The notes under the pieces were generated by a model. The model was given only the letters and a program-made list of their open reading frames with translations, was not told the origin of the DNA and made no database searches. From the NCBI GenBank assembly GCA_019359725.1, contig JAHHGR010000023.1, positions 1 to 57,645 on the forward strand: DNA of 57,645 nucleotides, written 5' to 3'. Positions 1 through 11,710 of this stretch are shown here, piece after piece; the stretch's first letter is position 1; every line of letters begins with the position of its first letter. The DNA comes from Aphanocapsa lilacina HA4352-LM1. GTDB taxonomy: Bacteria > Cyanobacteriota > Cyanobacteriia > Gloeobacterales > Gloeobacteraceae. The position numbers and the translations under genes were made by a program.

Positions 1-1
1 T

Positions 2-118
2 GAGCAGGTGCAAAGGGCAATGGACATGATCAATGACCGCCCGCGAAAAGTGCTTGGTTATCGGACACCACGGGAGGTATTCTTAGCTCAGTCAGGTGCT
101 GTTGCACTTCAAACTTGA
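2..118 (+). mobile_element. IS30-family transposase, C-terminal fragment cut by the window edge
   Basis: The frame runs open from the left edge and encodes 38 residues that include NDRPRKVLGYRTP and end in VALQT. This is the usual C-terminus of IS30-family DDE transposases, whose last codons often lie inside the right terminal inverted repeat. The rest of the element is outside the window. FG-GAP homology on the opposite strand resumes at about position 124, only a few bases past the stop codon, so the right end of the element is probably at about 119-123. The family assignment rests on the motif. Confidence 0.8.
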
Positions 119-612
119 ATGGGCCCGTCTTTGTCAAAATCGCCCAGGGCCACCGATTCCGGTTCGTCGCCCACCGCAAAGGCGACTGGGGCGCTAAAAC
201 CGCCGGTGCCGTTATTTTTCAGAACCGAGACGGAATAGGAAGTAAACGTGTTGGTGGCCACGACGTCGAGATCCCCATCGCCGTCGAGATCTCCCAGGGC
301 GATCGCCGTGACCGATTCGCCCGCGCCAAAATTGGCAGGCGCACCAAGGTTGCCGCTGCCGTCGTTTTTGAGCACCGAGATGCTGTCGGCGGTGAAGTTG
401 CCGGTGACTACGTCCGGATCGCCGTCCCTGTCGATATCGCCCACCGCCGCCGCCAGGGCCGGCGGATCGCCTTCAAAAGTTCGCGGAGCGGCAAGTTCCA
501 CCGGGGCAGCCGCCGGGGCAGCCAGCAGTGCTGAGGCGGCCAGAGCCAACCAACTTCCCCGCCGCTTCAATTTAAAGGATTCTCGATGAGTCGATGGAGA
601 CTTTTTCAGCAT
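109..612 (-). pseudogene. Exported FG-GAP/VCBS repeat protein truncated by an IS element
   Basis: The ATG at 612 is preferred over in-frame upstream ATGs because a GGGGAG sequence lies about 7 bases before it. The product starts with a basic stretch and a hydrophobic alanine/leucine-rich signal peptide. Calcium-binding-like FG-GAP repeats follow, with motifs such as DIDRDGDPD, DLDGDGDLD and DFDKDG. The reading frame stops abruptly just after DFDKDG, where sequence belonging to the IS30-type element supplies the last codons and the stop. Intact relatives are extracellular beta-propeller proteins, so only the first two to three repeats remain. A short secreted product could still be made. Confidence 0.75.
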
Positions 613-724
613 CGGCATTCTCCCCACATTCCCCATCTATAACCAGCAGACAGGGCTCCTATGTTTATATGGACGGCCCAAAAGAACTTAAGCCTAAGGC
701 TATGATGCGTTCTCAATGGCCAAC

Positions 725-1168
725 TCAGCGCTCAGACCGCCCAAAGTCCGGGTGCGGCCATGCCGATTCGAACAGTGTGACCAGCGGTCGATAATCCGGA
801 CTGTCCGCCTCCCAATTCACCAGACCAGCTACGAACTGCGCGATCGACTCCGCCACCCATGCCTGCGGGCAACGCGCCTCCAGACGCAGCAAATAGCGCT
901 CGCAGCCGAAGCGCAGCGTCGGATAACTGGCAAGCCGCCGGTTGTGAGCATCCAAAAAACTCTGGGCGCCCTCGCGCGGCGTCCAGAGGATATGCCAGTA
1001 GTTGTGGTGGCGGCGGGCGGCCTCGCTGGTCAGCCCTTCGCAAGCCAACTGGGCATGCACCCAGCTAAAGCGGGCCAAACCGGGACGCAGTACATACAGC
1101 GTTCGCAACAATACGCCGCCGGTGTCGGTGGAACCTGCAACCATGGTTGAGTTACGCAGTTGTTTCAT
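725..1168 (-). CDS. Hypothetical protein, about 147 residues
   Basis: I do not recognise this family. The frame is open over a region with no competing candidate and its composition looks protein-like, with many Trp, Arg and Leu residues and mixed helices. There are no obvious transmembrane segments or catalytic motifs. The start is uncertain: ATG at 1168 (MKQLRN) or ATG at about 1144 (MVAGST), and neither has a strong ribosome binding site. It lies divergent to the phosphoketolase gene, sharing an intergenic region of about 140 bases. Confidence 0.45.
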   Translation of the reverse strand: MKQLRNSTMVAGSTDTGGVLLRTLYVLRPGLARFSWVHAQLACEGLTSEAARRHHNYWHILWTPREGAQSFLDAHNRRLASYPTLRFGCERYLLRLEARCPQAWVAESIAQFVAGLVNWEADSPDYRPLVTLFESAWPHPDFGRSER

Positions 1169-1309
1169 TATGTGCAAAAACGAGAATTCCGACCTGTTTC
1201 AATTGCTTAATACTCTTTTTCTTGTCGCGTCTAGATACCTTAACTATCCTTTAACTGGGTTTTGAGACGATAAGCCCACGTCCCTATCCAGGATTCGAGG
1301 CGAGATCCT

Positions 1310-3691
1310 ATGGTAGTAGCCAAGATTGAAAAAACCGGCACCCTGAGCACAGAGCAGTTGCAAAAGATGCACGCCTACTGGCGGGCGGCCAACTATCTGT
1401 CGGTGGGCCAGATTTATCTGATGGACAATCCCCTGTTGCGCGAGCCGCTTAAACTCGAGCATGTCAAACCGCGACTTTTGGGGCACTGGGGCACCACCCC
1501 GGGGCTGAATTTCATTTATGTCCACCTCAACCGCGCGATCCAAGACCAGGATCTCGACATGATTTACATCGCCGGACCGGGGCACGGCGGACCCGGTTTG
1601 GTGGCGAACACCTATCTCGAAGGCACCTACAGCGAGTACTACCCGAACATCTCCGAGGACACCGAGGGGATGAAGCGCCTCTTCAAGCAGTTCTCCTTTC
1701 CCGGCGGCATCCCGAGCCACGTCGCCCCGGAGACCCCCGGTTCGATCCACGAAGGGGGCGAATTGGGTTACGCAGTCTCCCACGCCTACGGCGCCGTCTT
1801 TGACAATCCCGATCTCATCGTCGCCTGCGTGGTGGGGGACGGCGAAGCCGAGACCGGTCCGCTCGCCACCTCCTGGCACTCCAACAAATTTCTCAATCCC
1901 GTTCGCGACGGGGCGGTATTGCCGATTTTGCACCTCAACGGCTACAAGATTGCCAACCCGACGGTGCTCGCGCGCATCAGCCACGAGGAACTGGAGAAGC
2001 TCTTTGAAGGCTACGGCTACAAGCCTTATTTCGTCGAAGGCTCCGAGTACGAGCCGACCCACCAGTTGATGGCGGCCACCGTCGATACCTGCATCGCCGA
2101 GATCAAGGCCATCCAGCACGAGGCGCGTACCGGCGGCGCGACTGCCCGTCCCCGGTGGCCGATGATCGTCCTGCGCACCCCCAAGGGCTGGACCGGTCCC
2201 AAGGAAGTGGACGGCAAGAAGACCGAGGATTTCTGGCGCTCGCACCAGGTGCCTTTTTCGGAGATGGCGGGCAAGCCCGAGCACGTGCAGTTGCTCGAGA
2301 CCTGGATGCGCAGCTACCAGCCGGAGGAGCTGTTCGACGAGAACGGCGCCTTTTTGGGCGAGCTCAAGGCCCTGGCCCCCAAGGGGCACCGGCGCATGGG
2401 AGACAATCCCCACACCAACGGCGGCATCCTGCTCAAAGATCTGAAGATGCCCGATTTTCGTTCCTACGCGGTGGATGTGGCCAAGCCCGGCACCACCTTC
2501 GCAGAAGCGACCAAGGTGATGGGCATCTTTTTGCGCGACGTGATGAAGGCGAACCTCGAACAGCGCAACTTCCGGGTCGTTGGCCCCGACGAAACGGCCT
2601 CCAACCGCTGGGGAGCGCTTTTTGAGATCACCGACCGCACCTGGATGGATGAAACCTACCCCTACGACGATCATCTCTCGCAGGACGGCCGGGTGATGGA
2701 AATACTCAGCGAGCACACCTGCCAGGGCTGGCTGGAGGGGTACCTGCTCACCGGCCGGCACGGATTTTTCTCGTGCTACGAGGCGTTTATTCACCTGGTC
2801 GATTCGATGTTCAACCAGCACGCCAAGTGGTTGAAGACCACCCGGCACATTCCCTGGCGCCGTCCGATCGCTTCGCTCAATTACTTGCTCACCTCCCACG
2901 TCTGGCGGCAGGACCACAACGGCTTTTCGCACCAGGATCCGGGCTTTATCGACCACGTGGTCAACAAAAGAGCGGAGGTCATCCGGGTGTACTTGCCGCC
3001 GGATGCCAACACACTTTTGTCTGTCACAGATCATTGTCTGAGAAGCCGCCACTATGTGAACGTTGTCGTGGCGGGCAAACAGCCCGCTTTGCAGTACCTC
3101 GACATGGACGCGGCCATCAAGCACTGCACCAAGGGCATCGGCATCTGGGACTGGGCGAGCAACGACCAGGGCGTGGAGCCGGACGTGGTGATGGCCTGCT
3201 GCGGGGACATCCCAACCCTGGAGACGCTCGCGGCGGTGGACATCCTGCGCCAGAACTTCCCGGATCTGAAGATCCGGGTGATAAACGTTGTCAACTTGAT
3301 GAAGCTGCAGCCGGAGAGCGAGCACCCCCACGGTCTGTCGGACAAAGATTTCGATTCGATCTTTACCCCCGACAAACCGGTGGTGTTTGCCTTCCACGGC
3401 TATCCCTGGCTCATCCACCGGCTCACCTACCGGCGCAACAACCACAACAACATCCACGTGCGCGGCTACAAAGAAGAAGGCACCACCACCACGCCCTTCG
3501 ACATGGTGGTGATGAACGACCTCGACCGCTTCAACCTGGCGGACGACGTGATCGACCGGGTGCCCCGGCTGCGCTACACCGCTGCCCACGTCAAGCAGAT
3601 GCTCCACGACAAGCTCATCGAGCACAAGCAGTACATCCACGAGCACGGCGACGACATGCCCGAGATCCGCGACTGGCGCTGGCCGTACTAG
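1310..3691 (+). CDS. xfp: Phosphoketolase (xylulose-5-phosphate/fructose-6-phosphate)
   Basis: The 793-residue length is typical of the thiamine-diphosphate phosphoketolase family. The enzyme splits xylulose 5-phosphate (and often fructose 6-phosphate) with phosphate to give acetyl phosphate plus glyceraldehyde 3-phosphate or erythrose 4-phosphate. Recognisable family segments include [18 protein letters not shown], the GPGHGGPG loop, [18 protein letters not shown] in the cofactor-binding region, and the C-terminal [20 protein letters not shown]. The ATG follows a purine-rich AGGCGAGAT sequence. Acetate kinase lies downstream in the same orientation, matching the classical phosphoketolase-acetate kinase pairing that yields ATP. 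A strong hairpin follows the stop codon. Confidence 0.95.
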   Translation: MVVAKIEKTGTLSTEQLQKMHAYWRAANYLSVGQIYLMDNPLLREPLKLEHVKPRLLGHWGTTPGLNFIYVHLNRAIQDQDLDMIYIAGPGHGGPGLVANTYLEGTYSEYYPNISEDTEGMKRLFKQFSFPGGIPSHVAPETPGSIHEGGELGYAVSHAYGAVFDNPDLIVACVVGDGEAETGPLATSWHSNKFLNPVRDGAVLPILHLNGYKIANPTVLARISHEELEKLFEGYGYKPYFVEGSEYEPTHQLMAATVDTCIAEIKAIQHEARTGGATARPRWPMIVLRTPKGWTGPKEVDGKKTEDFWRSHQVPFSEMAGKPEHVQLLETWMRSYQPEELFDENGAFLGELKALAPKGHRRMGDNPHTNGGILLKDLKMPDFRSYAVDVAKPGTTFAEATKVMGIFLRDVMKANLEQRNFRVVGPDETASNRWGALFEITDRTWMDETYPYDDHLSQDGRVMEILSEHTCQGWLEGYLLTGRHGFFSCYEAFIHLVDSMFNQHAKWLKTTRHIPWRRPIASLNYLLTSHVWRQDHNGFSHQDPGFIDHVVNKRAEVIRVYLPPDANTLLSVTDHCLRSRHYVNVVVAGKQPALQYLDMDAAIKHCTKGIGIWDWASNDQGVEPDVVMACCGDIPTLETLAAVDILRQNFPDLKIRVINVVNLMKLQPESEHPHGLSDKDFDSIFTPDKPVVFAFHGYPWLIHRLTYRRNNHNNIHVRGYKEEGTTTTPFDMVVMNDLDRFNLADDVIDRVPRLRYTAAHVKQMLHDKLIEHKQYIHEHGDDMPEIRDWRWPY

Positions 3692-3698
3692 CCCGAGT

Positions 3699-3737
3699 GT
3701 TGAAGCGGGGCATCTCCTGTCGATGCCCCGCTTCAAC
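3699..3737 (+). terminator. Perfect 15-bp hairpin between xfp and glgP
   Basis: Arms at 3699-3713 and 3723-3737 are exact inverted complements separated by a 9-base loop. The hairpin begins 8 bases after the xfp stop. No clear T tract follows, so it may act as a transcript 3'-end stabiliser or partial terminator rather than a full rho-independent terminator. Confidence 0.6.
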
Positions 3738-3785
3738 GATTGAATCTTTGACTGCTCCGAACACCCACTGCGTCGAGAACCCACG

Positions 3786-6373
<2,588 letters not shown>

Positions 6374-6377
<4 letters not shown>

Positions 6378-7012
6378 GCCTGCGGGTCTATTTTCTGCGC
6401 CACGGTGAGACGATCTACAGCCGCACCGGCGGCTACTGCGGCGAGCTCGACCCCGAGTTGACCGCCGAGGGTGAGCTGATGGCGGCGGCGTTTGCCGCCG
6501 TCCACCGCTCTACTCCCTGGGATGCGGTCTACGTCAGTCCGATGCGGCGCACGGTGGCGACGGCCAGGCCCCTGTGCGAAGCGCTGGGATTGGAGATGCA
6601 GTGGCGCGACGGCCTCAAAGAGATCCGCTACGGCGCATGGGAGGGCAAGACCAGCGACGATGTCAAAGCGCACTACGCCGATGATTACGTGCGCTGGCTG
6701 ACCGAACCCGCCTGGAACCCGCCCACCGGCGGCGAGACCTCGGTGGCAATCGCCAGCCGCGCCATGCCGGTGCTCGCCGAGATCGAATCGAAGTATGCGG
6801 ACGGCAACGTGCTTGTGGTCTCGCACAAGGCGACCATTCGCATCATGCTCTGTTCGCTGTTGGGCATCGACCTCGGCCGCTACCGCGACCGCATCAACAT
6901 CCTGGCGGCCTCGCTGAGTACGGTCAAATTCGACGTGCACGGACCGCTTTTAGAATCGCTCAACGACCGCGCCCACCTGGGTCAGGAGTTGCGCACCTTA
7001 CCGGGAACTTGA
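6374..7012 (+). CDS. Histidine phosphatase family protein (phosphoglycerate mutase-like)
   Basis: The 212-residue product begins with the catalytic LRHGETIYSRTGGYCG motif, where the RHG histidine is the phospho-acceptor. The second catalytic histidine lies in VVSHKATIRIML near residue 150. This fold covers cofactor-dependent phosphoglycerate mutases, sugar-phosphate phosphatases and CobC, so the substrate cannot be assigned from sequence. It overlaps glgP by four bases and is followed closely by ackA, which suggests a role in sugar-phosphate or glycerate-phosphate metabolism linked to glycogen use. Confidence 0.85.
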
Positions 7013-7019
7013 GGGCTGT

Positions 7020-8240
7020 GTGGTGAAAGTGCTCGTTCTCAACGCCGGTTCGAGCAGCCAGAAAAGCTGCCTGTACGACCTGCCGCACACCCGGCTGCCC
7101 CAGGAGCCGCCGCAGCCGCTGTGGGAAGCGCAGATCGACTGGCCCCACGGCGGAGATGGCGCAAAGCTGAAGGTCAAAACCGCCCACCATCGACACGAAG
7201 AAACCCTGCAGGGCGGGTCGCGCCCCGAAGACAGCGCCCGGATGCTCGAAACTCTCTACAGCGGCGCGACCCGGGTGATCGCGGATCCGGGTGCAATCGA
7301 AACGGTCGGACACCGGGTCGTCCACGGCGGTGAAGCGTACCGCGAGAGCACCCGGATCACCCCCGAGGTGAAGGCGGCCATCGAGCGCCTCGCCCTCTTT
7401 GCTCCAGTTCACAATCCGGCCAACCTCGCCGGTATCGAGGCGCTCGAAGCGCTCCTCGGCTCGCAGGTTCCCCAAGTGGCCGTTTTCGACACCGCCTTCC
7501 ACAGCCGCCTGCCAGCCGCCGCCTACGTCTACCCCGGTCCCTACGAGTGGCTCGACCAGGGCATCCGTCGCTACGGCTTCCACGGCATCAGCCACCGCTA
7601 CTGCGCCGAGCGCGCCGCCCAGATCCTCGGGCGCGACCTGGCGCAGGTGCGCCTCGTCACCTGTCATCTGGGCAACGGCTGTTCGCTGGCCGCCGTGCGG
7701 GGCGGCTTCAGCGTCGATACCACCATGGGATTTACGCCCCTGGAAGGACTGATGATGGGCAGCCGCTCGGGCTCCATCGACCCCGGCATTTTGATTCATC
7801 TGATGCGCCAGGCCGACTACACCGTGGACAAACTCGACCACACCCTCAACCAGGCTTCGGGGTTGGAAGGGGTCTCCGGGATTTCCAACGACCTGCGACC
7901 TATCTTTAAAGCGATCGACCAGGGCCACGCCCGCGCCAAACTGGCGCTCGATATCTACATCCACCGCCTGCGTGCGGGAATCGGAGCGATGGCCGTAAGC
8001 CTCGGCGGCCTCGACGCCTTGGTCTTCACTGCCGGGATAGGAGAAAACGCGGCCCCTGTGCGCGCCGGAGCCTGCGAAGCGCTCGGATTTCTGGGAGTGG
8101 CGCTCGACCCCCAGAAAAACAACGACCGACCCAGGGACGCAGACATTGCCGCCGCAGATTCAGCGGTGCGGGTGCTGGTCATTCATACCCAGGAGGACTG
8201 GGCGATTGCCCGGGAATGCTGGCAGCACCTGCGCCGTTGA
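7020..8240 (+). CDS. ackA: Acetate kinase
   Basis: A 406-residue member of the acetate/butyrate kinase (ASKHA) family. It transfers phosphate between acetyl phosphate and ADP to make acetate and ATP. Visible motifs include the N-terminal NAGSSSQK nucleotide site, the AVFDTAFH segment, YGFHGISHRY, CHLGNGCSLAAV and the C-terminal FTAGIGENA. Two tandem GTG codons (7020 and 7023) are candidate starts; GAGG lies 5 or 8 bases upstream respectively, so 7023 is equally plausible. The gene ends 7 bases before the convergent LysR gene, with no visible terminator between them. Confidence 0.95.
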   Translation: MVKVLVLNAGSSSQKSCLYDLPHTRLPQEPPQPLWEAQIDWPHGGDGAKLKVKTAHHRHEETLQGGSRPEDSARMLETLYSGATRVIADPGAIETVGHRVVHGGEAYRESTRITPEVKAAIERLALFAPVHNPANLAGIEALEALLGSQVPQVAVFDTAFHSRLPAAAYVYPGPYEWLDQGIRRYGFHGISHRYCAERAAQILGRDLAQVRLVTCHLGNGCSLAAVRGGFSVDTTMGFTPLEGLMMGSRSGSIDPGILIHLMRQADYTVDKLDHTLNQASGLEGVSGISNDLRPIFKAIDQGHARAKLALDIYIHRLRAGIGAMAVSLGGLDALVFTAGIGENAAPVRAGACEALGFLGVALDPQKNNDRPRDADIAAADSAVRVLVIHTQEDWAIARECWQHLRR

Positions 8241-8247
8241 GACGAAT

Positions 8248-9192
8248 TTAGGCGGGCCGCTCCAGCAGACTGGTCATCTCGATGCTGGTGCGCTCAGCCA
8301 CCTCGCGGCCCTCCTCGATGAGGTACTGCAAGAAGGTCCGGGCGACCACCGAGAGGCGCTTACCCGCCGGATAGACGACATGCCAGTGGCGGCGGATCGG
8401 AAAACCCTCGACATTGAGGATGGCCAGATGGTGCAGCGTCCCTTCGCTCGCCAGGGCGTGGTGGGAGAGCACTGCGATGCCCAACCCGCCGATGACCGCC
8501 TGCTTGATCGCTTCGGAGCTGCCCAGTTCCATCTTGACGCGCGGGGTGACGCGGCGATCTTCAAAAAATTGCTGCACCACCATGCGCGTGCCCGAGCCGG
8601 GTTCGCGCATCAAAAAGGGTTCTTGCGCCAGGCGACTTAATGGAATATTGCGCTGCAGCGCTAGCGGATGGTGGTAGGGCGCAATCACCACCAGTTGGTC
8701 ATCGAGAAACGGATGCATCTCGACGTTGAGATCTTCAGGCACCTGGCCGACGATATAAAAATCATCGAAGTTCTCCGCCAGACGTTCGAGCACCCGGCCG
8801 CGGTTGGCCACCTCCAGCGAAATGTCGATTTCCGGATAGCGCTGGCAAAACGGCCCCAAAAGGCGCGGCGCAAAGTACTTGGCCGTCGTCACCACTGCGA
8901 GGCGCAATTGCCCTTTTTTGAGCCCTTGCATGTCGGAGACGGTCATCTCGAACTGGGCCAGACGGGTAAAAATCTCTTCGCAAGTGGCCAGTAACTCCCG
9001 GCCCGCATCCGTCAAAAACAACCGCTTGCCGATCTGCTCGAACAGCGGCATCCCAACCGCCCGAGTCAGCTGTTTGATCTGCATCGAGATGGTCGGCTGG
9101 GTGAGGAACAACTCCTCCGCGGCGCGCGTGAAGCTGCGGTGGCGCGCAACCACCTGAAACACCTGCAGCTGGTGCAATGTGGCGTGCTTCAA
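8248..9192 (-). CDS. cmpR: LysR-family regulator of the CmpR/NdhR/RbcR type
   Basis: The 314-residue product has an N-terminal winged helix-turn-helix (LHQLQVFQVVARHRSFTRAA, then TQPTISMQIKQL) and a C-terminal periplasmic-binding-protein-like effector domain. Its form matches the cyanobacterial CmpR/CcmR and RbcR group, which controls CO2-responsive genes; effectors described for that group include 2-phosphoglycolate, RuBP and 2-oxoglutarate. It sits at the head of the CCM island, and a conserved candidate operator lies before both ndhF3 and cmpA. Whether it is strictly CmpR or NdhR cannot be decided from sequence, so the symbol is provisional. Confidence 0.8.
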   Translation of the reverse strand: MKHATLHQLQVFQVVARHRSFTRAAEELFLTQPTISMQIKQLTRAVGMPLFEQIGKRLFLTDAGRELLATCEEIFTRLAQFEMTVSDMQGLKKGQLRLAVVTTAKYFAPRLLGPFCQRYPEIDISLEVANRGRVLERLAENFDDFYIVGQVPEDLNVEMHPFLDDQLVVIAPYHHPLALQRNIPLSRLAQEPFLMREPGSGTRMVVQQFFEDRRVTPRVKMELGSSEAIKQAVIGGLGIAVLSHHALASEGTLHHLAILNVEGFPIRRHWHVVYPAGKRLSVVARTFLQYLIEEGREVAERTSIEMTSLLERPA

Positions 9193-9305
9193 GACGATCC
9201 TCCAGAACCTATAGATATAGTCCTATCATGAGCGGGAATAACATCAACTAAAGATGATGGATGCACGAGAATATTCTCACCAGACGGGATCCGCCTGCAT
9301 GAGAC
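9193..9305. promoter_or_regulatory. Upstream region of the LysR gene with two inverted repeats
   Basis: A CTATA-GA-TATAG inverted repeat containing ATAGATA (9211-9217) lies about 20 bases before the LysR start. A perfect 12-bp palindrome, GAGAATATTCTC, lies at 9267-9278. The ATAGAT/ATCTAT core resembles the elements upstream of ndhF3 and cmpA and could mediate autoregulation, while the 12-bp palindrome is unrelated to it and could bind another dimeric regulator. Functions are inferred. Confidence 0.45.
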
Positions 9306-9614
9306 CTATAAATGGGCGCGAAACTCCTGCTCCAGCGAGGGCGGTTCGATCGGCTCCGCGGCCAGTGCTTCGAGATCTCGCAGGTCGGAGCGCAGCTTTT
9401 CGATGCGCTCACCGAGCAACCGCCGGATCAGCTCGACAGATGCGCCCGCACAATCGCGGCAGGCCTCGCCACAGGCCTTTCCCTGCTGGTTATAGACCAC
9501 CGCCAGCACAGAAAGACTGCCGCGGGCGCGCAGTGGATGAAAGCGCCCAGTGCAAATCGCGCAGTAGCTCGGCCCGTTTCCCGCGTACACCGTCGTCTCC
9601 CACACGATCTTCAC
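9306..9614 (-). CDS. Small Cys-rich protein, putative zinc ribbon plus C-terminal helix
   Basis: GTG at 9614 is chosen because an AGGAGGT ribosome binding site lies a few bases before it; upstream codons in the same frame have no such site. The 102-residue product has Cys18-x2-Cys21 and Cys48-x3-Cys52-x2-Cys55, a pattern suited to binding a metal. A charged amphipathic helix with coiled-coil character follows at about residues 59-86. There is no signal peptide. I do not recognise the family. It is divergent from ndhF3 and shares the intergenic region holding the candidate LysR operator, so it may be co-regulated with CO2 uptake. Confidence 0.65.
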   Translation of the reverse strand: MKIVWETTVYAGNGPSYCAICTGRFHPLRARGSLSVLAVVYNQQGKACGEACRDCAGASVELIRRLLGERIEKLRSDLRDLEALAAEPIEPPSLEQEFRAHL

Positions 9615-9694
9615 GGGCCACCTCCTGCCTGGTAGATATTGCGCCCAGATATAGCAGATCCGCAGCGGGCCCACGGCCCCAAGCGGACAAAATC

Positions 9695-9742
9695 ATAGAT
9701 AAAAATCGATATTAATTATTGAGAGCATCTACTTTTATCTAT
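9695..9742 (+). promoter_or_regulatory. Candidate CmpR/NdhR operator upstream of ndhF3
   Basis: The left half at 9695-9710 is a 16-base near-palindrome, ATAGAT-N4-ATCGAT. The right half at 9731-9742 is ACTTTTATCTAT. The same two halves occur upstream of cmpA (25090-25137) with exactly the same spacing: 36 bases from left start to right start. Two sites separated by a few helical turns fit the recognition-site/activation-site layout of LysR regulators. The element ends 122 bases before the ndhF3 start. Binding by the nearby LysR protein is inference. Confidence 0.7.
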
Positions 9743-9864
9743 TACAAAGCAATATTAACATCGATGCAGTAGGGCAACGGTTCGAAAAACGGTCCCCCGC
9801 CCCGCGGGGAGACAAGTGGGTCGGATGTTCGTGCATTTGTCCAGCGTCGGGAGTTCTGGCTGCG

Positions 9865-11673
9865 ATGGATCTCGCTATTGTTCAATCTGCCTGGTGGATT
9901 CCCCTGTACAATCTGGCCGGCGCCGTGTTGGCCCTGCCCTGGTCCCCGGGGATCATCCGCAAGACTGGACCGCGCCCGGCCGGTTACCTCAATTTGGTTG
10001 CGACGCTGTTTGCCCTGACCCATTGCCTGCTGTTGCTGCGGGAGGTCTGGGGTCAGCCGCCGGTGGCAATGGGCTTTACCTGGTTGGAGGTGCCGGGCCT
10101 GACCCTGACGCTGCCGCTGGAAATTTCGGCGGTAACGGTGACAGCGGCGGCGGTGGTGGCCGGGTTGGGCTTGCTCGCCCAGTTGTACGCTATCGCCTAC
10201 ATGGAGATGGACTGGGGATGGGCAAGGCTCTTTTCGCTGTTGGGCCTGTTCCAGGCGGGCATGAGCGCGCTGGTGCTGTGCAACTCGCTGTTTTTCAGCT
10301 ATTTTATTCTCGAAATTCTCACCCTGGGCACCTATTTGCTGGTCGGGTTCTGGTTCAACCAGCCGCTGGTGGTTACCGGAGCACGCGACGCTTTTTTGAC
10401 CAAGCGCGTCGGCGACCTGTTTATGTTGATGGGCGTACTCGCCCTCTGGCCCCTGGCGGGCACCTGGAACTTCTCGGAACTGGCGCGCTGGGCGGCTGTG
10501 ACTCCCCCAGACCCGACGGTGGCCGCCCTGTTGGGACTGGCGCTGATCGCCGGCCCGATCGGCAAGTGCGCCCAGTTCCCGCTGCACCTGTGGCTTGACG
10601 AGGCCATGGAAGGTCCCTTGCCCTCGACCATTCTGCGCAACTCGGTGGTCGTTGCCACCGGCGCCTGGGTGCTTGTAAAAATGTATCCGCTCGTTGCCCT
10701 CTCGCCGGTGACGGTCGCGGCCCTCACCGCTATCGGCTCGATCACCGCCCTGGGCGGCTCGCTGGTGGCCCTGGCGCAAATTGACGTCAAGCGCGTGCTT
10801 TCGTACCTGGTGAGCGCCTATTTGGGTTTGGTGCTCATCGCGGTGGCTGTGGGTCAGCTCTCGACCGCACTGTTGCTGCTGTTGGCCCACGCCCTGGCGA
10901 TGGCGCTGTTGGTGATGGCCGTAGGATCGGTGGTCTGGAACAATATCAGCCAGGATCTCAGCCAGTTGGGCGGTCTGTGGTCGCGTCGGCCCGTCACCGC
11001 GCTGTGCTATCTGACCGGCTGCTTTGGGTTGGTGGCAGCCTTGCCCCTTGGGGGGCTTTGGGCGCAACTGGAAATGGTCGAGGGGCTCTGGAATGCCCAG
11101 CCGCTTCTGGCTGTGCTCGTGGTGCTCGTCAACACCCTGGCCGGTTTTGCTTTGGGCCGCGTCTTTGGTCTGATTTTCCTGGGCAAGCCTACCCAGATGA
11201 CCGTGCGCTCGCCTGAGGCGCCCTGGCCGATAGTGGTGCCGATGACGGTGCTGGCCAGTTTGGTGATTCACTTTCCCATCGTGCTTGCCACGATCGGCTT
11301 GCTGCCCGGCACCGCCGCCAATCCGCTGGCGGTCCCTGCCCTGATGGCCCTGGTGGGGCCGGGCTTGGCTGGTGTGGTGCTCGGAGCACGGCTCAGGCCG
11401 GTGGAATTGCCCAACCGCCCGGTGCAGGACTGGCTGGCCAATGACTTTTACACCGCCGTCGCCTACAAAAACACCGTCGTCTTTGTGATCGGTTTGATTT
11501 CGCAGTTCGTTTCACTTTTTGACCGCTATGTGGTCGACGGGTTGGTGAACCTGGTGGGGCAGCTCTCGTTTTTGGGTGGCGAGGGCATCAAGTACAGCAC
11601 CACCGGCCAGACCCAGTTCTATTTGCTCACGATCATTCTGGGGGTCGTGCTCCTCGGAATGCTGATGATTTAG
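9865..11673 (+). CDS. ndhF3: NDH-1MS proton-translocating subunit NdhF3
   Basis: A polytopic 602-residue NuoL/NdhF-type antiporter-like subunit. Typical segments include EILTLGTYLLVGFW, the VGDLFMLMGVLAL helix, the GPIGKCAQFPLHLWLDEAME quinone/proton-channel signature, and DVKRVLSYLVSAYLGL. NdhF3/NdhF4 paralogs belong to the specialised NDH-1 complexes that couple electron transport to CO2 hydration. Because ndhD, a 435-residue Cup protein and a fasciclin protein follow in order, this is the NDH-1MS (ndhF3-ndhD3-cupA-cupS) type. A GGGAG sequence lies 12 bases before the ATG. Without thylakoids the complex would sit in the cytoplasmic membrane, if this is Gloeobacter. Confidence 0.9.
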   Translation: MDLAIVQSAWWIPLYNLAGAVLALPWSPGIIRKTGPRPAGYLNLVATLFALTHCLLLLREVWGQPPVAMGFTWLEVPGLTLTLPLEISAVTVTAAAVVAGLGLLAQLYAIAYMEMDWGWARLFSLLGLFQAGMSALVLCNSLFFSYFILEILTLGTYLLVGFWFNQPLVVTGARDAFLTKRVGDLFMLMGVLALWPLAGTWNFSELARWAAVTPPDPTVAALLGLALIAGPIGKCAQFPLHLWLDEAMEGPLPSTILRNSVVVATGAWVLVKMYPLVALSPVTVAALTAIGSITALGGSLVALAQIDVKRVLSYLVSAYLGLVLIAVAVGQLSTALLLLLAHALAMALLVMAVGSVVWNNISQDLSQLGGLWSRRPVTALCYLTGCFGLVAALPLGGLWAQLEMVEGLWNAQPLLAVLVVLVNTLAGFALGRVFGLIFLGKPTQMTVRSPEAPWPIVVPMTVLASLVIHFPIVLATIGLLPGTAANPLAVPALMALVGPGLAGVVLGARLRPVELPNRPVQDWLANDFYTAVAYKNTVVFVIGLISQFVSLFDRYVVDGLVNLVGQLSFLGGEGIKYSTTGQTQFYLLTIILGVVLLGMLMI

Positions 11674-11710
11674 CTCCTGTTCTCCACACGACGCGCGAGG
11701 TACGGTTGCA

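Noticed and set aside
9742..11271. 509-codon open frame antisense to ndhF3
   Set aside because: Composition is extremely rich in Gln, His and Arg, which is typical of antisense translation of a membrane protein gene.
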